Assembly (NCBI RefSeq): GCF_003491345.1
Contig: NZ_CP025513.1
Coordinates: forward strand, 547,501-611,500
Length of the DNA: 64,000 nucleotides
Source: Neorhizobium sp. SOG26
GTDB lineage: Bacteria > Pseudomonadota > Alphaproteobacteria > Rhizobiales > Rhizobiaceae
Direction: 5' to 3'
Positions 34,705 to 43,560 of this stretch are shown here, piece after piece (within the stretch, counting starts at the first letter, position 1; each line of letters starts with the position of its first letter). Under the pieces are notes generated by a model. The model did no database searches and had not been told where the DNA came from. It worked only from the letters and a program-made list of their open reading frames with translations. A program made the translations under genes and the position numbers.

Positions 34705-35988
34705 ATGCAAGCTCACCGACAGAAGACGCTTTGGACCCTGACTGCCAATCCGGCACCGGCTCTTGAATCCGCTTCCATTCCGACAACGGCGGATGTCGTC
34801 ATCATCGGCGCCGGCTTTACCGGACTTACCGCCGCACGTGAAATCGCCAAGAGCGGCAAGACTGTAGTGGTGCTTGAGGCGAGTTATATTGGCGCGGGTG
34901 CGACGGGCGTGAACGCCGGTTTCGTCGTTCCGAACTTCGCAAAGGCGGATCCGGCAACAGTCTACCAGAAGCTGCCCCGCAACAAGGCGGATGCGCTTCT
35001 GAGGCTGGTTGGCGAGGGGGCGGACGCCGTGTTCTCCACCATCCGCGAAGAGCAGATATCCTGCGACGCCAACCAAGTCGGCTGGCTGCAGCCGGCCTAT
35101 GGCACGGCAACGGCCGATCTCCTGCGCAAACGTACGGCGGACTGGCAGGCTCTCGGTCGCCCTGTCAGGTTTCTATCGCCCCAGGAAGTCGAGCAGCAAA
35201 CCAGCTTGTCGATCTACTCCGGAGGACTTCTGGATGAGTCGGGCGGCACCATCCATCCGTTGAACTATGCGATGGGCCTCGCCCGGGCGGTGAAGCGCCA
35301 CGGCGGTGTGATCCGCGAAGGCGCCGAGGTGCGAGATGTTCGTCAAACCAGTGGCGGCTGGACAGTCATCTTCACCGGCGGCGTCATCCAGGCTGGTGCG
35401 GTCCTTCTTTGCACCAACGCATTTACGACCGGTGCCGCGGGTCGGCTCGGTCGCACGACTGTGCCCCTGCGCGTTTACCAGGTCGCAACGCGTCCGCTGC
35501 CGCGCGAGACGGTCGAGCGCATCTCGCCAAACCGCCGCCCCGTTGGTGACACACGCTCCAACCTGTTCACCTATCGCCTGGACCGCGACAACCGGCTGAT
35601 CAGCGGCGGCATGGCCGTTATTCCAGTCGGTGCCTTCAAGCGGATTGGGAAGGCGGTGGTGGATCGCCTGGTATCCGAACTGAGACTGGAACAGCATCCG
35701 GGCGTGGAAATCGTCTGGACCGGCGTGGCAGCCATGACGCCGGACTTCCTGCCGCGCCTCCACGAGTTTGGTCCTGGCTTCTTCGGCGGCATCGGCTGCA
35801 ACGGCCGGGGCATCGCGATGACGGCACAGCTCGGTCGTGTCCTGGCGCGCGCCGCACTCGGCGAGCCGCTCGAAACACTTCCCGTTCCCACAGTCAAAGC
35901 CCGACCGCTACCCTTCCACGCCTTCACGCCGATCGTCGCATCCGCCGCGCTCGCGCATGCACGCTTCAAGGACTGGATGATGAAGTAA
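34705..35988 (+). CDS. FAD-dependent amine/amino-acid oxidoreductase (DAO family)
   Basis: A 427-residue flavoenzyme. The dinucleotide-binding motif DVVIIGAGFTGLTAAREIAK is near residues 29-48, followed by VVVLEASYIGAGATGVNAGF, in which the ASG-type motif is replaced by GATG. Family C-terminal motif FFGGIGCNGRGIAMTAQLG is near 362. It probably oxidises a secondary or D-amino acid to an imine with electron transfer to oxygen or the respiratory chain. An alternative GTG start at 34690 would add five residues; the ATG at 34705 has AGGA at a better distance. Confidence 0.9.
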   Translation: MQAHRQKTLWTLTANPAPALESASIPTTADVVIIGAGFTGLTAAREIAKSGKTVVVLEASYIGAGATGVNAGFVVPNFAKADPATVYQKLPRNKADALLRLVGEGADAVFSTIREEQISCDANQVGWLQPAYGTATADLLRKRTADWQALGRPVRFLSPQEVEQQTSLSIYSGGLLDESGGTIHPLNYAMGLARAVKRHGGVIREGAEVRDVRQTSGGWTVIFTGGVIQAGAVLLCTNAFTTGAAGRLGRTTVPLRVYQVATRPLPRETVERISPNRRPVGDTRSNLFTYRLDRDNRLISGGMAVIPVGAFKRIGKAVVDRLVSELRLEQHPGVEIVWTGVAAMTPDFLPRLHEFGPGFFGGIGCNGRGIAMTAQLGRVLARAALGEPLETLPVPTVKARPLPFHAFTPIVASAALAHARFKDWMMK

Positions 35989-35997
35989 GCCTTTTCG

Positions 35998-36369
35998 TCA
36001 GGCCGGAGCGGCTTCCCGCACATCATCCAGAAGGAAATGCACCACCACATGCTTGGTCACCGGCAGCTTGACCGGATCTGCGGTTTCGCCCTTTGATTCA
36101 TCGTCTGCCGGATGCCACTGATGATAAAGCGGGTTGTTGACGATCATGGTGATTGCCTTGCCGGCAAACCTGCCTCCAAGCCTAAAGCGTGTATCAGCCA
36201 GGGGCCAGATCCGCTCGTAATCCTGCTGGAGCAACCGCACCCTGAGCGCCTGTCGCCGCGTTACCGGGTTGGCTGAACCACTCGCTTCGGGAGCGTGAGG
36301 AACATCGATCGTCACCTCTTCAGCATGATCCAGTATGAAGTTGAACTCCTCCGGCCACATCCGTCTCAT
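35998..36369 (-). CDS. Hypothetical protein
   Basis: A 123-residue cytosolic protein with no recognised domain. It begins MRRMWPEEFNFILDHAEEVTIDVPHAPE and has a central NPVTRRQALRVRLLQQDYERIWPLADTRFRLGGRFAGKAI part that looks like mixed alpha/beta structure. No signal or membrane helix. GGGAGGAG before the ATG at 36369 supports this start over a longer frame to 36408. It converges with the FAD oxidase, ten bases from its stop. Confidence 0.75.
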   Translation of the reverse strand: MRRMWPEEFNFILDHAEEVTIDVPHAPEASGSANPVTRRQALRVRLLQQDYERIWPLADTRFRLGGRFAGKAITMIVNNPLYHQWHPADDESKGETADPVKLPVTKHVVVHFLLDDVREAAPA

Positions 36370-36534
36370 GAAATGCTCCTCCCAAGCTGGTTCATTAGCC
36401 GGTTTCAATGTAGCGGGTTCAACGCCGGGTGCAACTTACTTCGGCACCGGCACGCGCGGGTCGAGCAATGCGCAGGTCACATAGCTGCACTGCACAATAA
36501 ATGTTTTCCTTCTGGTCAAAAAAGGAGCACAAGG

Positions 36535-36651
36535 CCCTCAGCAGATGCACATCAGCGGTTTCCTCCCAGTGCCGCTATCTGCTGTTCCCCTCTGGAGGTT
36601 CTTTAACCTTCACACTTTATGGGCTCCGGGCAACCGTGAGCCCTTTTTTTT
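36535..36651 (+). ncRNA. Candidate trans-acting small RNA (AbcR/alpha-r15-like)
   Basis: Three consecutive stem-loops end in a strong intrinsic terminator although no plus-strand gene lies nearby. Stem 1: CAGCAGAT (36539-36546) / ATCTGCTG (36577-36584), with an inner AGCGG (36554-36558) / CCGCT (36572-36576) that presents TTTCCTCCCAGTG in its loop. Stem 2: GGAGGTT (36594-36600) / AACCTTC (36605-36611). Stem 3: GGGCTCCGG / CCGTGAGCCC (36621-36643), then eight T. An exposed CUCCC can pair with ribosome binding sites. The layout resembles rhizobial AbcR RNAs, which silence ABC transporter messages; family assignment is from memory. The 5' end is uncertain. Confidence 0.65.
36621..36651 (+). terminator. 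Rho-independent terminator of the candidate small RNA
   Basis: GGGCTC / GAGCCC with an inner CGG / CCG pair and a GCAA tetraloop, followed by TTTTTTTT at 36644-36651. The nearest complete plus-strand gene upstream ends at 35988, with an antisense gene in between, so it most likely ends a separate short transcript. Confidence 0.85.
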
Positions 36652-36674
36652 ACCTTCCCGTCCGTCGTCGGGCT

Positions 36675-37433
36675 CTAGTACGGCCACGGCGCCTGAGTGA
36701 ACAGGCCGCCATCCACCCAGATCGTCTGTCCGGTGATGAAGGACGCAGCGGGGGTTGCCAGAAACAGAACAGGTCCTGCGATATCTTCTGGCGTGCCGAC
36801 GCGACGGAGTGGAGTAATCGCACTCCAGGTCTGCGGATAGTCGGGCGCTTCCTCCAGAGTGCGTTCGGTAACGATCGCGCCCGGCGCGATGCAATTGACG
36901 GTGATGCCGTAGGGACCAAGTTCGGCGGCGGAGACCTTTGTGAACTGCTCGATCCCGCCTTTGGACGCGGTGTAGTCAACAAGCTTCGGAAACGCCAGCT
37001 TGTTGCATCCAGAGCCGATATTGACGATCGCCCCTCTCTTGTTTTCCGCGATCATCAAACGGGCCGCCACTTGTGTGTTGAGGAAACAGCCCTTGAGATT
37101 GGTTCTGATGACGCGGTCCCAGGACGCTTCATCGAGTTCCAGCAGCGAAGACCATGTCTGCACACCGGCGTTGTTCACAAGCACATCGGGAGCGGCGCCG
37201 AACCAGGACGTCACCCTTTCGAAGAAGGCGTTAACTTCCTTGGCCAAGCCGACATCACATTCAAGCCCCAGCGCGTGACCACCTTCTTCTTCCACCTCGT
37301 GAACAACATCGGCTGCAGCGGCGCCGGTGGCGAGATAACTGAACGCCACTGAATATCCCGATGATGCAAATGCCTTGACGAGGCGGCGACCTATTCCTGT
37401 ACTCCCGCCCGTGATCACTGCGAGCCTGTTCAT
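36675..37433 (-). CDS. Short-chain dehydrogenase/reductase (SDR)
   Basis: A 252-residue classical SDR. GGSTGIG cofactor motif near residues 9-15, VNNAG near 84, catalytic Ser in VNIGSGCN, Tyr/Lys in YTASK, and the closing [19 protein letters not shown] precedes the ATG at 37433. It follows the ROK regulator gene by 31 bases on the same strand, so it may be co-transcribed with it. That suggests a sugar or sugar-acid dehydrogenase linked to xylose, for example D-xylose 1-dehydrogenase, although this is inference. Confidence 0.88.
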   Translation of the reverse strand: MNRLAVITGGSTGIGRRLVKAFASSGYSVAFSYLATGAAAADVVHEVEEEGGHALGLECDVGLAKEVNAFFERVTSWFGAAPDVLVNNAGVQTWSSLLELDEASWDRVIRTNLKGCFLNTQVAARLMIAENKRGAIVNIGSGCNKLAFPKLVDYTASKGGIEQFTKVSAAELGPYGITVNCIAPGAIVTERTLEEAPDYPQTWSAITPLRRVGTPEDIAGPVLFLATPAASFITGQTIWVDGGLFTQAPWPY

Positions 37434-37464
37434 CTGCCCTCCTCCTTTCGAAAGCAATATTGTC

Positions 37465-38691
37465 TCACAAAGATCCGGCCTTGCGACGTTCGCGCGAGCC
37501 GGAAACGGTTTGGTCGAGAAGCGAGAAGGCGTAGCTGAGGTGTCCCTCGAACAGCAGCGACTGCTCGTCGGTCATCACCCTCAGTTCAGGCATCCCGCCG
37601 AGCCGAACCGAATGACTTTCGGCCAACCCCTCGCGCAGGCCCTCCTCAAGCAGATCGTAATATCGAACGCCGGGCCCGGTGATCACCACCGGCATGTGTC
37701 CATGAAGGCTGAGCAAGCGCGACAGGCCATTGCCGATCGCGACGCCGGCCTGCCGGAAAGCGAACTTGGCGTTGCGGTTGGCTTGTCGAGCATGCCCCGC
37801 GATCTTGTCGATCTCGTTGAGCGGCACGAACTTCGCCGGCACCGTGTCGATCGGCACCTCGAAGGCCGTCCGCAGGATTGCATAGAACCCCGCATAGGCC
37901 TCGACACAGCCTCTTGAGCCACAACGGCAGACGGCGCCATTCGGCACGTGCAACATGTGACCAAAGTTCGGAGCGCTGACCTCCCGGCCACCGGTCGCGC
38001 CCGCGCGGCCAATGCCGAGCCCGATGCTATGGCCAAGCGACAGCGCCGCAACCGCAGCCCCGCCGCTCGCTGGCGTCCGCGTCTCGCGCTCCAGCAGTGC
38101 ACTCGCGACAAGCAGGGTCTCGTTGTTGAGGATGACCTTTGCCGACCAATCCTTTGCCAGAGCTTGCGCGAAATCGATCGCATCAGATCCATAGACAGGC
38201 GACCAGGTCAGCACCGGCTCCGTGCGATGCACGAGGCCCTTGCTGCTGATCGAAACAAGCATGACGTTGTCGGCACTGATGCGGGAACGCTGCAGAACCC
38301 TGTTAATCGCTGTCGACAAGGAGGCAACAAAGGCGCTCGGCCCACCCTGCTCCCGCGGCTCGCTGAAGCGGTCCAGCAAAGTGCCGGCGTAATCTACCAG
38401 CGAGTACTGCACGGCATCAGACGAGATGCTGATGGTGATGACATAACCGCAACTGCGCCGCGGACTGAACAACACCCTCGGGCGCCCGCGGCCACTTGGG
38501 GGCTGTTGTTCGATCTTCTCGATAATGCCGCCGGCTTCGAGTTCATTGGTGATGGCGGAGATGGTCCCGGATGCGAGGCCTGTCGCGTCCGCGATCTCGG
38601 TATGGGCAATCGGACCACGGCGACGGAGTGCCGATAGCACCAGCGCGCTGTTCTGCTGACGAACCAACTCAGTGCTAGACTTCGCCAGCAT
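37465..38691 (-). CDS. xylR: ROK-family transcriptional repressor, likely XylR
   Basis: A 408-residue ROK repressor: N-terminal winged helix-turn-helix (residues 10-65, [31 protein letters not shown]) and a sugar-kinase-like domain. The zinc motif [10 protein letters not shown] lies near residue 258. An HxxxH-like GH partner lies in NFGHMLH. It faces xylFHG across a perfect 21-bp palindrome, the arrangement of rhizobial XylR repressors that respond to xylose. Start ATG at 38691. Confidence 0.9.
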   Translation of the reverse strand: MLAKSSTELVRQQNSALVLSALRRRGPIAHTEIADATGLASGTISAITNELEAGGIIEKIEQQPPSGRGRPRVLFSPRRSCGYVITISISSDAVQYSLVDYAGTLLDRFSEPREQGGPSAFVASLSTAINRVLQRSRISADNVMLVSISSKGLVHRTEPVLTWSPVYGSDAIDFAQALAKDWSAKVILNNETLLVASALLERETRTPASGGAAVAALSLGHSIGLGIGRAGATGGREVSAPNFGHMLHVPNGAVCRCGSRGCVEAYAGFYAILRTAFEVPIDTVPAKFVPLNEIDKIAGHARQANRNAKFAFRQAGVAIGNGLSRLLSLHGHMPVVITGPGVRYYDLLEEGLREGLAESHSVRLGGMPELRVMTDEQSLLFEGHLSYAFSLLDQTVSGSRERRKAGSL

Positions 38692-38785
38692 CCTGCCTGC
38701 TGTGCCTCCGATTCACCATCTCGATAAGGCACCGGATTGTGCCCCACAAGCCCTGATTGACAGCGTTATAAATCTCTGACATTTA

Positions 38786-38806
38786 TTTTCTCGACTGTCG
38801 AGAAAA
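38786..38806. promoter_or_regulatory. XylR operator, perfect 21-bp palindrome
   Basis: Arms TTTTCTCGAC (38786-38795) and GTCGAGAAAA (38797-38806) flank a single T. It lies between the divergent ROK regulator and xylF. ROK-family repressors bind this type of AT-flanked dyad, so binding here would control both directions. Confidence 0.8.
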
Positions 38807-38881
38807 AGCTTCTCACAGCTAACTTGGCGCGGGGGAGAGCGCGGAGGCTGAGGCCCCATCGCCGTCAATCGGGAGGACATT

Positions 38882-39922
38882 ATGAGATCATTTGTGAAGC
38901 TGATGGCCGGCGCGGCCATGCTTGTTTCCATGCATACGGCATCAATGGCAGCCGACACGGTCGTCGGTGTGTCTTGGTCAAACTTCCAGGAAGAGCGCTG
39001 GAAGACGGATGAAGCTGCGATCAAGAAGGCCCTTGACGCCGCCGGCGCGAAGTACATTTCGGCTGACGCCCAGTCGTCCGCTGCCAAGCAACTGACGGAC
39101 GTTGAATCGCTTATCTCGCAGGGCGCAAACGCGCTGATCATCCTGGCGCAGGATTCCAGCGCCATCGGTCCGGCTGTTGAGAAGGCGGCTGCGGAAGGCA
39201 TCCCGGTGGTCGGTTACGACCGCTTGATCGAAAATCCGGCCGCCTTCTACATCACCTTCGACAACAAGGAAGTGGGCCGCCTGCAGGCGCAGGGTGTCTA
39301 CAAGGTCAAGCCGGAAGGCAACTACGTCTTCATCAAGGGCTCGTCATCGGACCCCAATGCCGACTTCCTGTTCTCGGGCCAGATGGAAGTCCTGAAAGAA
39401 GCCATCGACTCCGGCAAGATCAAAAATGTCGGCGAAGCCTACACCGACGGCTGGAAGCCTGAGAACGCTCAGAAGAACATGGAGCAGTTCCTCACCAAGA
39501 ACAACAACAAGATCGACGCGGTCGTGGCATCCAACGACGGTACGGCTGGTGGTGCGATTGCGGCACTCGACGCCCAGGGCCTCGCTGGTTCGGTTCCGGT
39601 TTCCGGACAGGACGCCGACAAGGCAGCGCTCAACCGCGTGGCACTCGGCACGCAGACGGTTTCCGTCTGGAAGGACAGCCGCGAGCTTGGCAAGAACGCT
39701 GCCGAAATCGCGCTCGCGCTCGCCGGCGGCAAGAAGATGACAGAGATCGAGGGGGTCGAAACCTTCGACGGTGGTCCGAACAAGGTCCAGATGCAGTCGG
39801 TCTTCCTGAAGCCGCTTGCAATCACGAGGGACAACCTCAACCTCGTGATCGACGCTGGCTGGATCAGCAAAGCTGAAGCCTGCCAGGGCGTCAAGGCCGG
39901 TTCTGTCGCCGCCTGCGACTAA
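38882..39922 (+). CDS. xylF: D-xylose ABC transporter substrate-binding protein
   Basis: A 346-residue periplasmic sugar-binding protein. Signal peptide to SMA at residue 23. The mature form starts [21 protein letters not shown] and has the XylF features [25 protein letters not shown] and [14 protein letters not shown] with the sugar-contacting Asp and Arg. GGGAGGACATT precedes the start. It is the first gene of xylFHG. Confidence 0.95.
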   Translation: MRSFVKLMAGAAMLVSMHTASMAADTVVGVSWSNFQEERWKTDEAAIKKALDAAGAKYISADAQSSAAKQLTDVESLISQGANALIILAQDSSAIGPAVEKAAAEGIPVVGYDRLIENPAAFYITFDNKEVGRLQAQGVYKVKPEGNYVFIKGSSSDPNADFLFSGQMEVLKEAIDSGKIKNVGEAYTDGWKPENAQKNMEQFLTKNNNKIDAVVASNDGTAGGAIAALDAQGLAGSVPVSGQDADKAALNRVALGTQTVSVWKDSRELGKNAAEIALALAGGKKMTEIEGVETFDGGPNKVQMQSVFLKPLAITRDNLNLVIDAGWISKAEACQGVKAGSVAACD

Positions 39923-39937
39923 GCGCCAGCCTAACCC

Positions 39938-39969
39938 ACCAGCGTCGCTGCTCCCGCATCGGCGCTGGT
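39938..39969 (+). other. Intercistronic hairpin between xylF and xylH
   Basis: ACCAGCGTCG (39938-39947) pairs with CGGCGCTGGT (39960-39969), ten pairs including one G-U, followed by TTTT. It sits 16 bases past the xylF stop. It can act as a leaky terminator or a 3' stabiliser so that the binding protein is made in excess over the membrane parts. Confidence 0.65.
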
Positions 39970-40069
39970 TTTGGCTTTCGATGACGATATCTGCAGCGCT
40001 GCTGCGGCGTTACCGAGGTGGTTCATAAGCGAACCGGATGCCTCGACACATGGTAGGGAACGGCAACTC

Positions 40070-41389
40070 ATGGCCGATACGATACAATCTACGACCAGTT
40101 CCGATGCATCCGCCGGACAGCCAACCGGCAGTGTAATCCGCCGCTTTTTCCGCGCGACCGAGATCGACACCCGTATGCTCGGCATGGTCGGCGCACTGCT
40201 GATCATCTGGGTCGGCTTTCACGTCCTGACGGGTGGTCTGTTTCTGACCCCACGCAACCTGTGGAACCTCTCCGTGCAGACAGCATCGGTCGCGGTCATG
40301 GCGACGGGCATGGTGCTCGTCATTGTCACCCGCAACATTGATCTGTCGGTCGGGTCGATCCTCGGCTTCACCGGCATGGTGATGGGGGTGATGCAGGCGC
40401 GTTTCCTACCCGAGATCTTAGGCTTCAACCACCCGGCGATCTGGATCCTCGCGCTTCTCACGGGGTTGGTCATCGGTGGCTTGATCGGCACGCTACACGG
40501 CGTGATCATTGCATTCCTTGGCGTGCCTTCGTTCATCGTCACGCTCGGCGGCCTGCTTGTATGGCGTGGCGCGACCTGGTTCGTCACGAGCGGCCAGACA
40601 GTTGCACCAATGGACCCAAATTTCAGGCTGATGGGTGGCGGCACGGAAGGATCGATCGGCGCAACGTGGAGCTGGATCGTCGGCCTTCTGGCATGCGTCG
40701 CCATCGTGGTGGCCATTGTGAATGCTCGTCGCCAACGCAAACGCTTCCATTTCCCGCGTCGGCCGGTCTGGGCTGAATACGTGCTGGCTAGCCTGGGGTG
40801 CGCCGTCGTTCTGGGCGCCGTTGCAGTGGCCAACCAGTATTACTGGCCGATCAATATCGCCCGCCGTTATGCCGAAGCCAACAACATCGAATGGCCGGAA
40901 GGCGGCCTGCTGATCTCGCAGGGCATTGCAGTGCCCGTCCTCATGGCCATCGCCGTCGGCGTCGTCATGACCTTCATCGCCACGCGCCTTCGTTTTGGCC
41001 GCTATGTCTTCGCGATTGGCGGCAACCCTGAAGCCGCGGAACTTGCCGGCATCAAGACCCGCTGGGTGACGGTGAAGATATTCGCCCTCATGGGTGTGCT
41101 CTGCGCCATTGCTGCAGCCATCTCGACCGCACGCCTCAATGCGGCCACCAACGCGCAAGGCGAGCTCGACGAGCTCTACACCATCGCGGCAGCCGTTATT
41201 GGCGGGACCTCGCTTTCCGGTGGCATGGGTTCGATCGCTGGTGCCATGCTCGGCGCGCTTGTCATGCAGTCGCTCCAGTCAGGCATGGTCCTGCTCGGCA
41301 TCGACACGCCCTTCCAGCGTATCGTGGTCGGGGCGGTGCTCGTCACCGCCGTCTGGCTCGACACCGTCTATCGCGCCCGGTCCAAGTGA
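40070..41389 (+). CDS. xylH: D-xylose ABC transporter permease
   Basis: A 439-residue membrane permease of the RbsC/XylH family. The conserved stretch [21 protein letters not shown] is near residues 85-105 and [18 protein letters not shown] near 310. It is longer than RbsC because of a central insert (around 190-270), as is usual for XylH. The ATG at 40070 follows AGGGA; upstream in-frame codons overlap the hairpin region. Confidence 0.94.
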   Translation: MADTIQSTTSSDASAGQPTGSVIRRFFRATEIDTRMLGMVGALLIIWVGFHVLTGGLFLTPRNLWNLSVQTASVAVMATGMVLVIVTRNIDLSVGSILGFTGMVMGVMQARFLPEILGFNHPAIWILALLTGLVIGGLIGTLHGVIIAFLGVPSFIVTLGGLLVWRGATWFVTSGQTVAPMDPNFRLMGGGTEGSIGATWSWIVGLLACVAIVVAIVNARRQRKRFHFPRRPVWAEYVLASLGCAVVLGAVAVANQYYWPINIARRYAEANNIEWPEGGLLISQGIAVPVLMAIAVGVVMTFIATRLRFGRYVFAIGGNPEAAELAGIKTRWVTVKIFALMGVLCAIAAAISTARLNAATNAQGELDELYTIAAAVIGGTSLSGGMGSIAGAMLGALVMQSLQSGMVLLGIDTPFQRIVVGAVLVTAVWLDTVYRARSK

Positions 41390-41414
41390 CCGGCGGAATC
41401 ACAGGAGTTTCATC

Positions 41415-42200
41415 GTGACGGACCACACCACTCCGCTCGTGGAAATGAAGAACATTTCCATCTCCTTCGGCGGGCTACACGCTGTGGAGAGCGCCTCCGT
41501 CGATCTTTATCCCGGTGAAGTTGTGGCCCTTCTCGGCCACAACGGCGCGGGCAAGTCGACGCTGATCAAGATCCTTTCCGGCGCCTACAAGCGCGACGAG
41601 GGCGAAATACTGATCAATGGCGAGCCAGCCGACATCCGCAACCCGCGTGACGCGAAGAAGTATGGCATCGAGACAATCTACCAGACGCTTGCCGTTGCCG
41701 ATAATGTCGACGCCGCTGCCAATCTCTACCTCGGCCGCGAGTTGCAGACGAAGTGGGGCACGCTGGACGATGTCGCCATGGAGGCCAATACTCGCGAGGT
41801 GATGGGGCGCTTGAACCCCAACTTCAAGCGCTTCAAGGAACCCGTAAAGGCATTGTCCGGCGGCCAGCGGCAGTCGGTGGCAATTGCACGAGCGATCCTC
41901 TTCGATGCGCGCATCCTCATCATGGACGAACCGACGGCCGCACTCGGACCGCAGGAAACCGCACAGGTGGGCGATCTCATCAAGCAGTTGAAGCGCGAAG
42001 GCATCGGCATCTTCCTGATCAGCCACGACATCCACGATGTGTTCGATCTCGCTGACCGGGTCTTCGTGATGAAGAATGGCAAGGTTGTCGGTCATGCACG
42101 CACGCAAGATGTCACCAAGGACGAGGTGCTCGGCATGATCATCCTCGGCAAGGTACCGCCTGGCGCAACCGCAGGTCCGGGCGCGATGGCGGTTGCCTGA
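41415..42200 (+). CDS. xylG: D-xylose ABC transporter ATPase, single-domain
   Basis: A 261-residue ATPase with one nucleotide-binding domain, unlike the fused two-domain XylG/RbsA of enteric bacteria; single-domain forms are common in Rhizobiales. Walker [11 protein letters not shown]-loop [11 protein letters not shown], signature [15 protein letters not shown], Walker [12 protein letters not shown] and switch ISHDIHDV. The start is GTG at 41415 with AGGAG seven bases upstream. Confidence 0.93.
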   Translation: MTDHTTPLVEMKNISISFGGLHAVESASVDLYPGEVVALLGHNGAGKSTLIKILSGAYKRDEGEILINGEPADIRNPRDAKKYGIETIYQTLAVADNVDAAANLYLGRELQTKWGTLDDVAMEANTREVMGRLNPNFKRFKEPVKALSGGQRQSVAIARAILFDARILIMDEPTAALGPQETAQVGDLIKQLKREGIGIFLISHDIHDVFDLADRVFVMKNGKVVGHARTQDVTKDEVLGMIILGKVPPGATAGPGAMAVA

Positions 42201-42248
42201 GGCCGACGCACTGGAACTTCCCTCCAAGTCTCGCCATTGAGGTCTACA

Positions 42249-42611
42249 ATGGCAGCTGAATATCCGAATACGCCTGATGGTCGGTATTTCATCGTTCGCG
42301 GACGTCTCTGGCGCCGAAGCAATCCGGCGCTCACCGAGAAGGAGCGTGAGCACCTCGTGAAAGAACTGATGTCCGCGCGCCGCGCGGTTCGCGATGCGAA
42401 ACACGATGAGCACGCTATGGCACAAGCTCGCAAGGACGTCGACAAGGTGAAAGTCGCGTTAGGTGAACGCGGGCCAGTCTGGTGGAGTGACGGCGTCCCA
42501 GATCTCAACCGGCATCTGGTGAAGAACACGCCCTATGCGGCCTGGTTTAACGGTTTGCTCAAAAGCAGCGACACCCCGCAGAACCACGAGGCGAAGGGTA
42601 AACCCTCGTAA
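42249..42611 (+). CDS. Conserved hypothetical protein
   Basis: A 120-residue basic cytosolic protein that begins AAEYPNTPDGRYFIVRGRLWRRSNPALTEKEREHLVKELMSARRAVRDAKH. The middle is a charged helix, possibly a coiled coil. I have the impression of similar proteins beside DNA-ligase or 2H-phosphoesterase genes in Rhizobiales, but assign no function. Its stop is one base before the ATG of the LigT-like gene, so the two are probably one unit, possibly a tail of the xyl transcript. Confidence 0.78.
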   Translation: MAAEYPNTPDGRYFIVRGRLWRRSNPALTEKEREHLVKELMSARRAVRDAKHDEHAMAQARKDVDKVKVALGERGPVWWSDGVPDLNRHLVKNTPYAAWFNGLLKSSDTPQNHEAKGKPS

Positions 42612-42612
42612 C

Positions 42613-43119
42613 ATGAAGACCCGTCAGCCGCTCATCCTGGCGGCCCAAATAGAAGACGGCGACCTTGAGCCGTTCGACGTGTTACGGCGGGCACATTTTC
42701 CGGCGGAACGGAATTTCCTGCGCGCGCACCTGACAATGTTTCATCGACTGCCGGGCGAGCATCTGGAGCGGATCATCGGAGCACTACATAACGTTGCCTC
42801 GAACGCTTCGCCGATCTCAGCCGAGGTAGCAGGGATCCGCCATCTTGGCCAAGGCGTGGCCTTCACGATCGAGAGCGCCGACCTGTACAAGGTCCACGCG
42901 GAACTGAGATCGATTTTCCTGCCCTGGCTCGGCGGACAGGACCTGCAGAAGTGGCGACCGCACATCACGATCCAGAACAAGGTTTCCCGGCAATCGGCGG
43001 ATGCGCTTTACCGCACATTGTCTGAAGGCTTCGAGCCAAGCCAGATCACCATCATCGGCCTCGATCTCTGGCACTATATGAATGGCCCGTGGAAGCACGA
43101 AGCCACCATTATGTTCTAG
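42613..43119 (+). CDS. 2H phosphoesterase / 2'-5' RNA ligase-like (LigT)
   Basis: A 168-residue protein of the 2H phosphoesterase superfamily, with the two short catalytic motifs HLTMFH near residue 37 and HITIQN near 117, about 80 residues apart as expected. Members open or form 2'-5' or cyclic phosphates in RNA or nucleotides; the natural substrate is unclear. It directly follows the 120-residue gene. Its stop codon TAG lies on the palindrome CTAG shared with the converging dehydroquinase gene. Confidence 0.87.
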   Translation: MKTRQPLILAAQIEDGDLEPFDVLRRAHFPAERNFLRAHLTMFHRLPGEHLERIIGALHNVASNASPISAEVAGIRHLGQGVAFTIESADLYKVHAELRSIFLPWLGGQDLQKWRPHITIQNKVSRQSADALYRTLSEGFEPSQITIIGLDLWHYMNGPWKHEATIMF

Positions 43120-43556
43120 CGTTTGTTTTCCTGGATCAGCAGTTCCAGAGCGCCGACCGCAATTGGATAACCCGTCGCTCCCAATCCGGCCATCACCGTT
43201 GTTGCGGTCATTGAAACGTAGGACCGATGATAGATCGGCTCGCGACGGTGCACATTGCTGATGTGGAATTCGATGATCGGTCCCCTGAACATCTTCAGCG
43301 CATCGAGGAGCGCCAGCGACGTGAACGTGAACGCGGCCGGATTGATGATGATGCCGGCCCCCTCGTCGATCGCCTCATGCACCCAGTCGATCAGCTTTTC
43401 TTCGCTGTTCGTCTGCCGGAACTCCACCGGCCTCTCGCCCGCCGCCTCACGGCACCAAGCCTCGACTTCAGCGAGCGTCGTGGTGCCGTAGATTTCAGGT
43501 TCACGCTTTCCGAGCCTGTTCAGGTTCGGGCCGTTCAGGATGTAGATCGGTTTCAT
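43116..43556 (-). CDS. aroQ: Type II 3-dehydroquinate dehydratase homologue with altered active site
   Basis: A 146-residue flavodoxin-fold enzyme. The flexible lid GPNLNRLGKREPEIYG (catalytic Arg18, Tyr23), Asn72 in INPAAF, and Glu96/His98 in IIEFHISN are kept. However, the usual THTS histidine is Phe78 (TFTS) and the second arginine of the REEFRRHS motif is Tyr109 (REPIYHRS); two loop glycines are Ala. Context with a TRAP transporter, QuiC and a shikimate/quinate dehydrogenase points to catabolic dehydration of dehydroquinate. The substitutions leave a related substrate possible. It follows dctM by four bases. Confidence 0.85.
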   Translation of the reverse strand: MKPIYILNGPNLNRLGKREPEIYGTTTLAEVEAWCREAAGERPVEFRQTNSEEKLIDWVHEAIDEGAGIIINPAAFTFTSLALLDALKMFRGPIIEFHISNVHRREPIYHRSYVSMTATTVMAGLGATGYPIAVGALELLIQENKR

Positions 43557-43560
43557 GAGA

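Noticed and set aside
36501..37352. Plus-strand open frame of 283 codons beginning in the small-RNA region
   Set aside because: It overlaps an SDR gene with catalytic residues on the other strand, and its 5' part coincides with the stem-loops of the candidate small RNA.
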